64,000 nt of DNA, from contig NZ_RQJO01000007.1 of NCBI RefSeq assembly GCF_003858635.1, forward strand, positions 1,675,941 through 1,739,940, read 5' to 3'. Position 1 is the stretch's first letter. The number at the start of each line of letters is the position of its first letter. The notes beneath the pieces are model-generated. The model made no database searches. It was not told the DNA's origin and saw nothing but the letters and a program-made list of their open reading frames with translations. The stretch comes from Larkinella rosea. Its GTDB lineage: Bacteria > Bacteroidota > Bacteroidia > Cytophagales > Spirosomataceae. The position numbers and the translations under genes are program-made. This document shows, piece by piece, positions 33,233 to 43,201 of this stretch.

Positions 33233-35617
33233 ATGTTACAGAATTACATCAAAATAACGCTCCGCACGTTCTGGAAAAACAAACTGTTCAGCGGACTTAA
33301 TATTGTCGGCCTGGGAATTGGCATGGCCGCCGTCTGGCTGATGGCGCTGTACGTTTTCGATGAGCTCAGTTTCGACCGTTTTCACGCCAAAGCCGACCGG
33401 ATTGTCCGCGTCGTTCAGTACATCCAGTGGTCGGGAGGCAATATCAAGCTGGCCCCAACCTCCGCGCCCTTTGCTCCGGCTCTTAAAAACGATTACCCGG
33501 AGGTCGAAAAAACTGTACGGTTCAACCCGGAAGGGGGCGGCCAAATAACGTACAATGACAAGAAAATCGATGTCAATGATATCTTTTTCACTGACCCTTC
33601 GGTCTTTGAGGTGTTTACCTATCCATTTCTGTACGGTGACCCGGCTTCGGCGCTGACCAAACCGCAAAGCATCGTTCTGACGAAAAGTGTGGCACAAAAT
33701 CTCTTCGGCGATCCCCAAAAAGCCATTGGAAAAGTCGTTCTGTTTAGCAATAACTTCCCGAATACCGTAACGGGCGTCATGGAGGACGTGCCGACGAACT
33801 CCCATTTGCATTTCCACGCCTTGCGGTCGTTTCCCACCAATTACACCAGCGGTTGGCAGAATTCGGAACTGTTTACGTACCTGCTCCTGAACGAAGGCAG
33901 CGATTCCAAAACCCTGGAAGCCAAAATGCCCGGTTTCTTTCAGAAATACCTCAAAAAAGAGCTGGGCGATGTCGACTACCGGATCGAACTTCAGCCGCTA
34001 ACCTCTATCCACCTTAATTCCCATCTTGACTACGAGATCGGTGCCAATGGCAGTGCCCGTACGGTTTCCATTTTTTCGGTGGTGGCTGCTCTGATTCTGG
34101 TGATTGCCTGCATCAATTACGTTAATCTTTATACGGCCCGTTCGCTGAAACGGACTCGCGAAGTCGGCGTTCGGAAAGCGATTGGCTCGTTCCGGCAGCA
34201 ACTGGTTGGTCAGTTTCTGGGCGAATCGATGATCATGACGTTCGTAGCCGGTTTGGTCAGCACCGGCCTTATCAGTATTGCGCTCCCTTATTTTAATCAA
34301 CTGGCCGACAAGCAATTATCCATCGACAGCTTGCCAAATACCTTTCTGATCATTTCCGGCCTTTCGTTGGCAGTGGGCGCCCTGAGCGGTTTGTATCCGG
34401 CCCTATTGCTATCGGGCTACCGGCCGGTGGCAGCCCTGCGCGGACAGTCGGGCGACCAGTCGGGTAGTTTGTTTTTCAAAAAGTCGCTGGTGGTTTTTCA
34501 GTTTGTGGCCACCATTGCCCTGATTGCCTGTTCCGGGATTGTCTATCGCCAGCTGAATTACGTGATGCACAAAGACCTCGGTTTTAACAAAGAACAGGTG
34601 CTTACGTTTCACATCAGCAGTCAGGAAACCCGCCTGCGCGTTGAAGCGTTGAAGGAAGCCCTGACGCGTAACCAACTGATTGAGAGTGCGTCAGCCGCTA
34701 GCAATCCCATTGGCAATAACAATATTGGTGGCAACGGCATGTTCTTCGAGCAAAACGGAGCGATTTCGGCCAACACGCAGGCGGTTCAGAAATTTACGGT
34801 CGATCCGGATTTTCTGAAAACGATGGAAATCAAGCTGGTCAGCGGCCGAAACTTCTCCGAGTCCTTCAAAAGCGATTTAACGGATGCGGTTTTGGTCAAC
34901 GAAACGCTGGTAAAACAACTCGGCTGGACGAATCCGATTGGAAAACGGGTAAAATATTACACTGATAATCAAAAGAATACCGCCGAAGCCCGCGTGGTGG
35001 GCGTGGTGAAAGACTTCCATACGTATTCACTCCAACATAAAATTGAGCCGCTGGTGCTGCAATTGCCCGCTCCGGCCGATAAAGACAATCTATACGTCCG
35101 GATTCAGCCCGCCAAGGTGACCGAAGCACTCGCCTACATCCGGTCGACATACCGAACCTTCGATCCGGCCAACACCCTGGATTTTCACTTCCTCGACGAA
35201 AACTTTTCGAAGCAGTACAAAGCTGAACAGAAACAGGGTGAAATTCTGCTGACCTTTACGATTCTGGCGGTCATTATTGCCTGCCTGGGTCTGTTCGGAC
35301 TGACGGCTTTTGCTGCCGAGCAACGGACCAAGGAAATTGGCGTTCGGAAAGTGCTCGGCGCATCGGTTGCCAACATTGTACTGCTGCTGTCCAAAGATTT
35401 CCTGAAACTGGTGATGATCGCGATCATCATTGCTTCTCCCCTGGCGTGGTACGCCATGAATCAGTGGCTCCAGAGTTTCGAATACAAGCAGCCTCCGGCC
35501 TGGTGGGTGTTTGCTCTGGCGGGTTTCCTGTCGCTGGTCGTGGCGCTCCTGACCGTGTGTTTCCAAAGTATCAAAGCCGCCCTGACTGATCCGGTGAAAT
35601 CGTTGCGAAGTGAATAG
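33233..35617 (+). CDS. MacB/FtsX-like permease without prefix domain (paralogue 4)
   Basis: A 794-residue paralogue that starts directly at the first span (MLQNYIKITLRTFWKNKLFSGLNIVGLGIGMAAVWL), then shows the duplicated MacB_PCD + FtsX order, the coupling region TREVGVRKAIGSF in the first unit and QRTKEIGVRKVLGASVANIVLLLSKDF in the second, and the tail DPVKSLRSE. It lacks the roughly 60-residue prefix of the other three and lies on the opposite strand. Its promoter region carries the dyad pair and a -24/-12-like site, so it is probably under NtrC-type control. A perfect 19-bp terminator follows. Confidence 0.85.
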   Translation: MLQNYIKITLRTFWKNKLFSGLNIVGLGIGMAAVWLMALYVFDELSFDRFHAKADRIVRVVQYIQWSGGNIKLAPTSAPFAPALKNDYPEVEKTVRFNPEGGGQITYNDKKIDVNDIFFTDPSVFEVFTYPFLYGDPASALTKPQSIVLTKSVAQNLFGDPQKAIGKVVLFSNNFPNTVTGVMEDVPTNSHLHFHALRSFPTNYTSGWQNSELFTYLLLNEGSDSKTLEAKMPGFFQKYLKKELGDVDYRIELQPLTSIHLNSHLDYEIGANGSARTVSIFSVVAALILVIACINYVNLYTARSLKRTREVGVRKAIGSFRQQLVGQFLGESMIMTFVAGLVSTGLISIALPYFNQLADKQLSIDSLPNTFLIISGLSLAVGALSGLYPALLLSGYRPVAALRGQSGDQSGSLFFKKSLVVFQFVATIALIACSGIVYRQLNYVMHKDLGFNKEQVLTFHISSQETRLRVEALKEALTRNQLIESASAASNPIGNNNIGGNGMFFEQNGAISANTQAVQKFTVDPDFLKTMEIKLVSGRNFSESFKSDLTDAVLVNETLVKQLGWTNPIGKRVKYYTDNQKNTAEARVVGVVKDFHTYSLQHKIEPLVLQLPAPADKDNLYVRIQPAKVTEALAYIRSTYRTFDPANTLDFHFLDENFSKQYKAEQKQGEILLTFTILAVIIACLGLFGLTAFAAEQRTKEIGVRKVLGASVANIVLLLSKDFLKLVMIAIIIASPLAWYAMNQWLQSFEYKQPPAWWVFALAGFLSLVVALLTVCFQSIKAALTDPVKSLRSE

Positions 35618-35644
35618 GTTATCGTTGGGAATTGGAGTTTGCAG

Positions 35645-35690
35645 CGAAAAACAGAAAAACCGGTCAAATGGCCGGTTTTTCTGTTTTTCG
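35645..35690 (+). terminator. strong terminator with perfect 19-bp stem
   Basis: Arms 35645-35663 and 35672-35690 are perfectly complementary with an 8-nt loop; the stem core is CCGG flanked by A and T runs, so it works as a hairpin plus T tract in either direction. It lies between paralogue 4 and the acetyltransferase gene, only 15 bp before the latter's start. Confidence 0.9.
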
Positions 35691-35704
35691 TTTATGTTTG
35701 CAGC

Positions 35705-36568
35705 ATGAAAATTCTTTCTCTGACCGACCTGAACGAAGAACAATATTTGTCCATCCAAGCCCTCGAAATTCGCTGTAAAGCTGACGATGCCTTGCTGGGA
35801 CACATTCACTGGGACAAATCCATGAATTATTTTCAGTCGATGTGTCACTGGTTTTTGCTCTACGATAATGGCGTTTTAATCAGCGTCTTGTCAGCCTTTG
35901 CTCCTACGACCAATCAAATTGAATTCAACGGCTATACGCTCCCCAAAGCCCGGCGCAAGGGGTGTTATTCCACGCTGCTGGAAGTTGCCGCCGAAGAAGC
36001 CCGAAAATACGGATATGAACATGCGCTGTTGATTTCGGAACAATCCTCCGAATCGGGGCAGGCATTTGTCAAACAACGGGGCGCCCAGCTCACCAATACA
36101 GAATATCAGTTGATCTGGCAGGCGGTATTACCCCTGCCAACACCGCCTGGCGCTCAACCTGTTCAGCTTGTCAAAGCCGAATCAATCGATCTGGAACCGT
36201 TGACGACATTAAGCCAGACCATTTTTGGCGGTACACTCGACGAAGCCCGGAAGTTGCTGGAAACAACCATCCAGTCCCCCCACCTCACGCAATATGTGGC
36301 AACACTGGCGGGAAAAACCGTTGGCATGGTGGCCACTAACTTTGTCCAAAACGACGCCTGGATCATCGGTTTGGGCGTTTGTCAGGAGCATCAGGGCCAG
36401 GGAATTGGTCAAACGATCTTGCACCGGATTCTGGCGATTCTTCAGGACTCAGAAGCGGATAAAATTCTAATCGAGGTGGATTCGAGCAACGAAGCGGCTT
36501 TGCATCTCTACCAAAAAACCGGTTTCGAAATTCAAATGGGACAGGATTACTTCCGGCTGGCGTTGTAA
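35705..36568 (+). CDS. tandem GNAT acetyltransferase
   Basis: A 287-residue protein with two GNAT domains. The first (about 1-150) keeps the fold (NGYTLPKARRKGCYSTLLEVAAEEARKYGYEHALLISE) with an altered acetyl-CoA loop; the second (about 160-287) has the better loop in GLGVCQEHQGQGIGQTIL and the closing LYQKTGFEIQ. Such two-domain proteins usually have one active and one structural half. The start at 35705 is chosen because it opens on the first GNAT strand and follows the terminator hairpin; the frame upstream runs through that hairpin. Substrate unknown. Confidence 0.8.
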   Translation: MKILSLTDLNEEQYLSIQALEIRCKADDALLGHIHWDKSMNYFQSMCHWFLLYDNGVLISVLSAFAPTTNQIEFNGYTLPKARRKGCYSTLLEVAAEEARKYGYEHALLISEQSSESGQAFVKQRGAQLTNTEYQLIWQAVLPLPTPPGAQPVQLVKAESIDLEPLTTLSQTIFGGTLDEARKLLETTIQSPHLTQYVATLAGKTVGMVATNFVQNDAWIIGLGVCQEHQGQGIGQTILHRILAILQDSEADKILIEVDSSNEAALHLYQKTGFEIQMGQDYFRLAL

Positions 36569-36570
36569 TT

Positions 36571-36683
36571 AATGAGTCATTTCGCGGAGTTTAGCAGAGT
36601 TCAAAGAGTTTAGCGGAGAAAAATAACCTCTATTAAACTCTTTGAACTCTGCTAAACAACTCTTTTCTCTCTAAGCACTCATT
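36571..36683. repeat. perfect 24-bp inverted repeat, GCGGAGTTTAGC family
   Basis: Core arms 36589-36612 and 36634-36657 pair perfectly over 24 bp (GTTTAGCAGAGTTCAAAGAG and on), loop 21 nt. Outer words AATGAGT (36571-36577) and ACTCATT (36677-36683) close a larger structure. It begins 2 bp after the acetyltransferase stop. Its words GCGGAGTTTAGC recur at 14954 and 37953. Confidence 0.93.
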
Positions 36684-36720
36684 TATAGACATTTGTCCAG
36701 TATTCTCCCCGCTGGCGCCC

Positions 36721-36753
36721 CGACTTTTGTATCGTTCAATCAAACAAAAGTCG
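36721..36753. promoter_or_regulatory. 10-bp dyad just upstream of a start codon
   Basis: CGACTTTTGT (36721-36730) and ACAAAAGTCG (36744-36753) are exact complements with a 13-nt gap, ending 2 bp before the ATG at 36756. It could be an operator or a 5' hairpin that hides the ribosome binding site. Only one copy is seen. Confidence 0.3.
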
Positions 36754-36755
36754 AC

Positions 36756-37226
36756 ATGAAAAAAGGTATCCTCTTCTCCCTGCTATTCTCAGCCACCAGC
36801 GCTTTCGCCCAACGTTCATTTTCCAAAAACGAATTGAGCATCAACGGCTTTCGGAATCCGTCGATCGGTCTGGAGTTCCGGCATCGGCAGGTTTCCATTC
36901 ACACAGGCTACTACATGACGGCGGTTTCCCAAAACAGCGAAGGCAATCCCGAAAACACGTCGTTTATCCGTTCCGGGATCAGTTTCTGGTTTCTGCCCGT
37001 CGGTCGAAAAGCGAATCCGTCGTCGTTTTACTCTTCTCTCTCCTACGTCCGCGGTCTCAACCGTACTTATAAAGACCAAAACGGCCTGATGGTCGACGCC
37101 GGTTTTCGCTGGATGGTCTGGAAAGGGCTGAATGTCCGAATCGGCGCAGCGATGCTGGCAGCACCCAACCATACGCTCAAACTCAATCCCGTCGGCGGAA
37201 TCAGCTATTCATTTTTCTTCAACTAA
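36756..37226 (+). CDS. small secreted or outer-membrane beta-barrel-like protein
   Basis: A 156-residue protein with signal peptide MKKGILFSLLFSATSAFAQ. The mature part alternates aromatic and polar residues (SIGLEFRHRQVSIHTGYYMTAVS, SGISFWFLPVGRK, VDAGFRWMVWKGLNVRIGAAML) and ends in GGISYSFFFN, a typical outer-membrane barrel ending with a terminal aromatic segment. It is probably a small barrel in the outer membrane. The start is set at the signal peptide methionine rather than an upstream in-frame codon. Function unknown; the downstream DUF4386 gene may be co-transcribed (24-bp gap). Confidence 0.65.
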   Translation: MKKGILFSLLFSATSAFAQRSFSKNELSINGFRNPSIGLEFRHRQVSIHTGYYMTAVSQNSEGNPENTSFIRSGISFWFLPVGRKANPSSFYSSLSYVRGLNRTYKDQNGLMVDAGFRWMVWKGLNVRIGAAMLAAPNHTLKLNPVGGISYSFFFN

Positions 37227-37250
37227 GCATTTTTAAACCGCATTTCAGCC

Positions 37251-38018
37251 ATGAAAACGCACGCTGTTTCTCCCTTAAACACCATTGGCAACCTCCTGAT
37301 TGCCGGTTCCATTGCAGTTCTGATTCCCTACACGATCCTGACGATTATTTTCGATTATCCGAACATTCTACGCCAGGAACCGGGCGTAATTCTGACCCGG
37401 TTTTACGAAGGAGGCCCACAGCTCATTGCCGTCTGGTGGACTTTTGCCATTACCGGTTTACTACTGCTCATTGCCTACCTCAAGCTGGGTCAGTACTTTG
37501 AAAATCAGCACACTTCCGTCCGTTGGGCCACCACGATTGGCATCATTTCGGGCATCGCCCAGATCATTGGTTTACTGCGCTGGACGTTCGTCGTACCGGT
37601 TTTAGCCGACCGCTATGTTCACTCCGCCGATCCGGCCGTTCGGGAATCGATTGGGGTTATCTTTCAGGCTGTCCACCAGTTTGGCGGGGTATTGCTCGGC
37701 GAACACATCGGGCAGTTGTTCACCGTGATCTGGACGGTTGTGATGGCGCGGGTATTCGATCAACTGCGGGTATTTCCGCGCTGGGTGGCGGTTTTTGGTT
37801 ATGTCGCTTCGGGAATTTACCTGCTGGCGCAAACCGAGCTGTTTGCCACGGTCATTCCCACCTTCCCGGTTTTTGATTTGGCGGGATTCATTGGGAGTAC
37901 GTTGTGGCTGGTTTGGCTGGTTTTAATCGGGGTGAAATTCAGAAGGTTGAAAGTTATTTCGCAGAGTTTAGCGGAGAATAAAGAGAGTTACACAGCGTTT
38001 TTCTCCGCTAAACTCTAA
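37251..38018 (+). CDS. DUF4386-type membrane protein with repeat-derived tail
   Basis: A 255-residue polytopic inner-membrane protein with about six spans (IGNLLIAGSIAVLIPYTILTI, LIAVWWTFAITGLLLLIAY, ATTIGIISGIAQIIGLLRW and others). The pattern fits DUF4386 proteins, whose function is not known. The membrane part ends near VLIGVKFRRLKV (residue about 233); the last 20 or so codons (from about 37953) are read from an inverted repeat that enters the gene and supplies the stop codon. That tail is likely a late addition rather than a functional segment. Confidence 0.7.
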   Translation: MKTHAVSPLNTIGNLLIAGSIAVLIPYTILTIIFDYPNILRQEPGVILTRFYEGGPQLIAVWWTFAITGLLLLIAYLKLGQYFENQHTSVRWATTIGIISGIAQIIGLLRWTFVVPVLADRYVHSADPAVRESIGVIFQAVHQFGGVLLGEHIGQLFTVIWTVVMARVFDQLRVFPRWVAVFGYVASGIYLLAQTELFATVIPTFPVFDLAGFIGSTLWLVWLVLIGVKFRRLKVISQSLAENKESYTAFFSAKL

Positions 38019-38046
38019 TAAACTCCGCTCAACTTCGCAAAATAAC
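37953..38046. repeat. inverted repeat, GCGGAGTTTAGC family, overlapping a CDS end
   Basis: AGAGTTTAGCGGAGAA (37963-37978) pairs perfectly with 38001-38016 over 16 bp, and GTTATTTCGC (37953-37962) pairs with one bulge to TTCGCAAAATAAC near 38034-38046. The left arm is inside the DUF4386 frame, and the right arm ends on the first base of its stop codon. The right flank reaches within 11 bp of the convergent gene's stop. Confidence 0.88.
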
Positions 38047-38056
38047 TCCTTTAAAC

Positions 38057-39175
38057 TCAACTATTCGCATCCTTCCCTTCTTCCAGTTTTTTAATCATCC
38101 CCGCTACACTGTTCTTGTTCAGCTCGTTAGGTGCCTGTGGAAGCGCGGCTTTCAGATACGGCAAGGCTTTTTTGAAATCACCCAGGGCGGACAGGCCACG
38201 GCCCATGCCGACGTTGGTCGTAAACACATTGGGATTCTTGTCGTAGTTGACTTTAAAAACCTCGTACGCATCTTTCGCCCGTTTTTGCTGCAGTAAGGTG
38301 CGGGCGTATTGGTGCAACTCGTTCATGTTCCCCATCGGAACGGCTTCTTTCATGACCACATCAGCGTCGGCCTGCTTATGTAAGGCCACCAACACCATCG
38401 CTTTCGTGCTGAGCGTCTGGAAGTTTTTCTGACCGATGAACGGCAAACTGACGGCCTGATCGGCCCAGACCAGCGCCTGATCCAGATCGGTTTTGTTCTG
38501 CACGCAATAGGTGGCCGCCTGAACGAACGATTGCCAGGTAAAGCCCTGCGAATTACGCAGTTCTTTTTTGAACGAAGCAATCTGGTTTTTCACCACATCG
38601 GCTTCGACCCTGAAAGGAATCATTCGTTTTTCCCACTCCAACGCCACGGTGGCCGCGTTATCGGTCTGGTCGATGAACTCGTATTTGAGCCACTCCACAC
38701 TTTTGTCGAGGGACTGATTTTTGACGGTAACCCGCAACGCGTCCTCCGAGGGTTCGTAAAAGAAACTGCCCCAGGAGGTGGCATTTTTCGAGAAAATAAC
38801 CGTCGTCTCGGCTTCACCCAGCAGCATGTGCAAACCGTAGGTTCCGGCGGGCAGACTTTTTCCTTCCACTTTGACTTCGTCTGAAAAGGAAATGGTGGTG
38901 TTTTCATTGGCTCCGGCCCGCCAGGGAGCGGCTTTGCTGCTGCCAAAACCCGGATCGACCAGCCCGTAATGCGCCACCGAAGTGCCCCAGATTTTTCCCT
39001 CGCGGCCTTTGACGCCGGGGCGGTTGTAACGGATGGTAATACTAGTCAGGCCGATTTGCTCGGAAACGGATGCCGCCTTGTTGCCACCGCCGGGTATGGC
39101 CGTAAGCTGTTGGGCTGAAACGGCGACCGGATAAATTGCAATCAGTAAAAAGAGAAAGATAAACCGTGCTTTCAT
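38057..39175 (-). CDS. secreted DUF2911 protein with TPR-like C-terminal half
   Basis: A 372-residue exported protein. Signal peptide (FIFLFLLIAIYPVAVSAQQ), DUF2911 domain at about residues 35-190 (ITIRYNRPGVKGREGKIWG, PWRAGANENTTISFSDEVKVEGK, LPAGTYGLHML), then a helical part with TPR-like repeats (about 200-360; LDQALVWADQAVSLP, HQYARTLLQQKRAKDAYEVFKVNY, GDFKKALPYLKAALPQAP). DUF2911 proteins are common secreted proteins of Bacteroidota without a defined role. It is convergent with the DUF4386 gene. Confidence 0.85.
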   Translation of the reverse strand: MKARFIFLFLLIAIYPVAVSAQQLTAIPGGGNKAASVSEQIGLTSITIRYNRPGVKGREGKIWGTSVAHYGLVDPGFGSSKAAPWRAGANENTTISFSDEVKVEGKSLPAGTYGLHMLLGEAETTVIFSKNATSWGSFFYEPSEDALRVTVKNQSLDKSVEWLKYEFIDQTDNAATVALEWEKRMIPFRVEADVVKNQIASFKKELRNSQGFTWQSFVQAATYCVQNKTDLDQALVWADQAVSLPFIGQKNFQTLSTKAMVLVALHKQADADVVMKEAVPMGNMNELHQYARTLLQQKRAKDAYEVFKVNYDKNPNVFTTNVGMGRGLSALGDFKKALPYLKAALPQAPNELNKNSVAGMIKKLEEGKDANS

Positions 39176-39305
39176 GAATATGTCGATAAAGTGAATACCG
39201 CATAAAATAAAAGCATGAAAACCGCCCGCATCTCCCGCAATCTGGGGGATTTAGCAGCTGAAAACGAATTGGTTAGCGAAATAAAGAACGGTCTGACGTG
39301 TTGAT

Positions 39306-39812
39306 TTAGAACCGCATCACATAATACTGGCAGGTAAAGGTTTGCCCAAACTCATGGATGGTTTTCTGGTAGGTTGGCTGAAACCCGTTTCGTTCATAAA
39401 ACCGCATCAGTGGCGGCCGGGTCGCGTCGGTTTCCAGCTGAATTTCGTGGATATTTCGTTGCCGACACACGCCCTGGCAGAATTCAAGGATCGACTGGAA
39501 CAGGTTCTGGCCCGCAAACGCCCTCCGAATGGCTAATTTATGGATGAAACCGGCCGAATTGTCGGGAACGTCGGCGTAGTAAAGCGGATCTTTCCACTGC
39601 AGCGTGAAGGCAGCCGCTGGTTCCTCCTCTCCGTGATTATCTACTGCATACATCACGTAACAGTTTCCAGCCGTGTAGTCGTCAAATAGATTTTCGGCTG
39701 TTAATGTGTCAATCTCCCACATCATTCGGCCACCATCGACGAGCCATTGCCCTACTTCCCGGACAATACTTAAAAACGTGTCAGGCTGATCATTGCGAAA
39801 TATAAAGGTCAT
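39306..39812 (-). CDS. GNAT-family N-acetyltransferase
   Basis: A 168-residue single-domain GNAT protein. The acetyl-CoA region is IHKLAIRRAFAGQNLFQSILEFC (about 88-110) and the C-terminal strand-helix MRFYERNGFQPTYQK is typical. The acetyl-CoA loop has RRAFAGQ, less glycine-rich than usual, but the fold call is firm. It lies 12 bp downstream of the gene at 39825 on the same strand and is probably co-transcribed with it. Substrate cannot be told. Confidence 0.82.
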   Translation of the reverse strand: MTFIFRNDQPDTFLSIVREVGQWLVDGGRMMWEIDTLTAENLFDDYTAGNCYVMYAVDNHGEEEPAAAFTLQWKDPLYYADVPDNSAGFIHKLAIRRAFAGQNLFQSILEFCQGVCRQRNIHEIQLETDATRPPLMRFYERNGFQPTYQKTIHEFGQTFTCQYYVMRF

Positions 39813-39824
39813 TTTTCGTATTTT

Positions 39825-40565
39825 TTATTCCAAAACCTGTCGTTCCACCAGCCGCTCCGCCATCGGCAGCAGCGTTTCTTCCAGCGGCAAACGGCGTTTC
39901 GATTCCACCATAAACGTGGCCGGATTGGGCAAATAGGGCCGACGCCGGATCAGGTCCAGTTTCAGGGTCTCGTAGGTCAGCCCGATTCCTTTCCGAACGG
40001 AGTCGATATACCGCGTCCGAATGGGTTGAGAACCGGTCTGACTGGTGTTGGTAAACGTAAAACCGGGAATTGTCAGACCCGTCCAGCTCAGGTTGAAATA
40101 ATAGATATGCGTCTGGGAATGAGCGGTCCAGTGCAGAAAAATATAGCCTTCATCCCGGCGCAGGGGCAGCATTCCGATGGGCGTCAGGGTTAAATGGGCT
40201 GCCAGTTCGTCGGCCATTTGCTGCCCTTTCGTCAGGGCCTGTCCGAATCGGGGAAGCGCAAAATCAATGATTGAGTCAATTTCTGACAGATATTCATCGT
40301 CTTCCTGCCGGGGTTGGTACCGTACCGTAAGACTTTCGGGGTCAATTCCGGTGGCATCCTTGGGGAATGAAGCAGAAAGCGTACCTTTGCGGTTCCGAAA
40401 ACGGAGACCGGTCTCGTAATGATCCCGCAATTCCGTCAGGTCCGGGTATAACTTTTTGTCAGAGAAGTGTTGCTGAACGTTTTGCAGATAGGCCAGAACG
40501 ACAAACTTTTTGTACTCTAAATCAATCAACCCTTGCGTCAACCAGTCTTTCTGAAGTTTTTTCAT
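39825..40565 (-). CDS. conserved cytosolic protein, function unknown
   Basis: A 246-residue protein starting MKKLQKDWLTQGLIDLEYKKFVVLAYLQ. It is soluble by inspection, with a helical first half and a beta-rich middle (IGMLPLRRDEGYIFLHWTAHSQTHIYYFNLSWTGL). It ends in RLPLEETLLPMAERLVERQVL. I cannot assign a family. The start at 40565 is chosen because the upstream 20 codons have no supporting features and lie near the divergent groES promoter. It is probably the first gene of a two-gene unit with the GNAT gene. Confidence 0.6.
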   Translation of the reverse strand: MKKLQKDWLTQGLIDLEYKKFVVLAYLQNVQQHFSDKKLYPDLTELRDHYETGLRFRNRKGTLSASFPKDATGIDPESLTVRYQPRQEDDEYLSEIDSIIDFALPRFGQALTKGQQMADELAAHLTLTPIGMLPLRRDEGYIFLHWTAHSQTHIYYFNLSWTGLTIPGFTFTNTSQTGSQPIRTRYIDSVRKGIGLTYETLKLDLIRRRPYLPNPATFMVESKRRLPLEETLLPMAERLVERQVLE

Positions 40566-40779
40566 AATTAACACGAATGAAGAACAGACCGTCTTGTTGC
40601 TAAGTAAGTTAATGAAAAATCTCAATCTGCCAAATAGTGTTTGGCGTTTTTTTTCTCCGGCAAAAAAGGATTTTCCCTAACCCATTGATTACCAAACTGA
40701 CATTATAAATCGGAAATTTTGTCAGTATTACCCAAAAAAAGTGGTCTGGCACAATAAGTGACCAAAATCGACCGTCAAG

Positions 40780-40807
40780 TTTGGCAATTGTTGCCGGGCT
40801 ATTTATC
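40780..40807 (+). promoter_or_regulatory. possible promoter of groES-groEL
   Basis: TTTG at 40780-40783 and TATTTATC at 40800-40807 resemble the Bacteroidota -33 and -7 elements, giving a leader of about 35 nt before groES. Overlapping it is the dyad GGCAATTGTTGCC (40783-40795), which could be an operator. No CIRCE element is present in the 283-bp spacer (40566-40848), and I see nothing else there. Confidence 0.35.
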
Positions 40808-40848
40808 AAGCATCAAACACAATTTAACTTCTAAAACACAAGCCCATT

Positions 40849-41142
40849 ATGGAAGCAGTAACGGAAAGTAAAGTAAACGTAAGACCGTTGGCTGACCGGG
40901 TGCTGGTTGAAGCAGCACCTGCTGAAGAAAAAACCGCATTTGGTATCATTATCCCCGACACGGCGAAAGAAAAACCACAACGTGGAACGATCGTAGCTGT
41001 TGGCACGGGCAAAAAAGATGAGCCCCTGACCGTTCAGGTTGGCGATACCGTTTTGTACGGTAAATATGCCGGTACCGAAATCACCGTGGAAGGTAAGGAG
41101 TATCTTATCATGCGGGAGTCGGATATTTTTGCCATTATCTAA
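40849..41142 (+). CDS. groES: co-chaperonin GroES
   Basis: A 97-residue GroES (Cpn10). The mobile-loop region [27 protein letters not shown] and the closing [30 protein letters not shown] are standard. It caps the GroEL ring during ATP-driven protein folding in the cytosol. The N terminus carries a short extension (MEAVTESK) before the usual [13 protein letters not shown]. It precedes groEL by 94 bp; that spacer contains a weak hairpin around 41158-41178 (AAAACCGG with CCGGCTTTT). Confidence 0.98.
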   Translation: MEAVTESKVNVRPLADRVLVEAAPAEEKTAFGIIIPDTAKEKPQRGTIVAVGTGKKDEPLTVQVGDTVLYGKYAGTEITVEGKEYLIMRESDIFAII

Positions 41143-41170
41143 GGTTCTTTTCCAGTCAAAAACCGGTTAA

Positions 41171-42871
<1,701 letters not shown>

Positions 42872-42896
42872 TTCATCCGTTCTCTTTATAGAACGA

Positions 42897-42929
42897 AAGC
42901 CCCCGGCCGTGTGTCGGGGGCTTTTTTTG
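42897..42929 (+). terminator. groEL terminator
   Basis: AAGCCCCCG and CGGGGGCTT (42897-42905 and 42915-42923) form a 9-bp GC-rich stem followed by a run of T. It lies 25 bp after the groEL stop. Confidence 0.92.
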
Positions 42930-43201
42930 TGAAATATTACATGAAAAAGGGAAACTTCAGGCCATCTTTTACATTTAATATTCACCATTTCACATTCATC
43001 ATTCAGAAAAAACCGCTTGCTCGATGTGAATTATTTTCCACAATTCGAGACAATAAGTGTGTCAAAATTGGGTACAACTTTACCTGGATGAAAGCAAAAA
43101 ACGCCTTTTTTGGATCAAAAAGGCCTTTTTGATGAATTGGCACGCATTTTTCATTATCCCAGTCGTAGTAACCATTATTCAAACCAAAACAAGGGAACGT
43201 C
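42930..43201. other. gene-free spacer before a small gene
   Basis: No convincing gene is visible. A short open frame here has no protein-like composition. CATTT/CATTC words at 42967-43005 resemble one arm of the intergenic inverted repeats, but no matching arm is present. A T- and A-rich dyad with AAAAAGGCC words lies around 43098-43131. The promoter of the small membrane gene at 43202 should be in the last 80 bp. Confidence 0.4.

Noticed and set aside
5001-38046. CRISPR array or insertion sequence as explanation of the repeats
   Set aside because: Copies are dispersed, inverted and spaced by genes; there are no regular spacers, no transposase and no target duplications that I can see.
40566-40848. 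CIRCE or HrcA operator before groES
   Set aside because: No TTAGCACTC-type inverted repeat is present; only a short GGCAATTGTTGCC dyad is seen.
42911-43132. Open frame after the groEL terminator
   Set aside because: Starts inside the terminator region, has no protein-like composition and overlaps a spacer with simple words.
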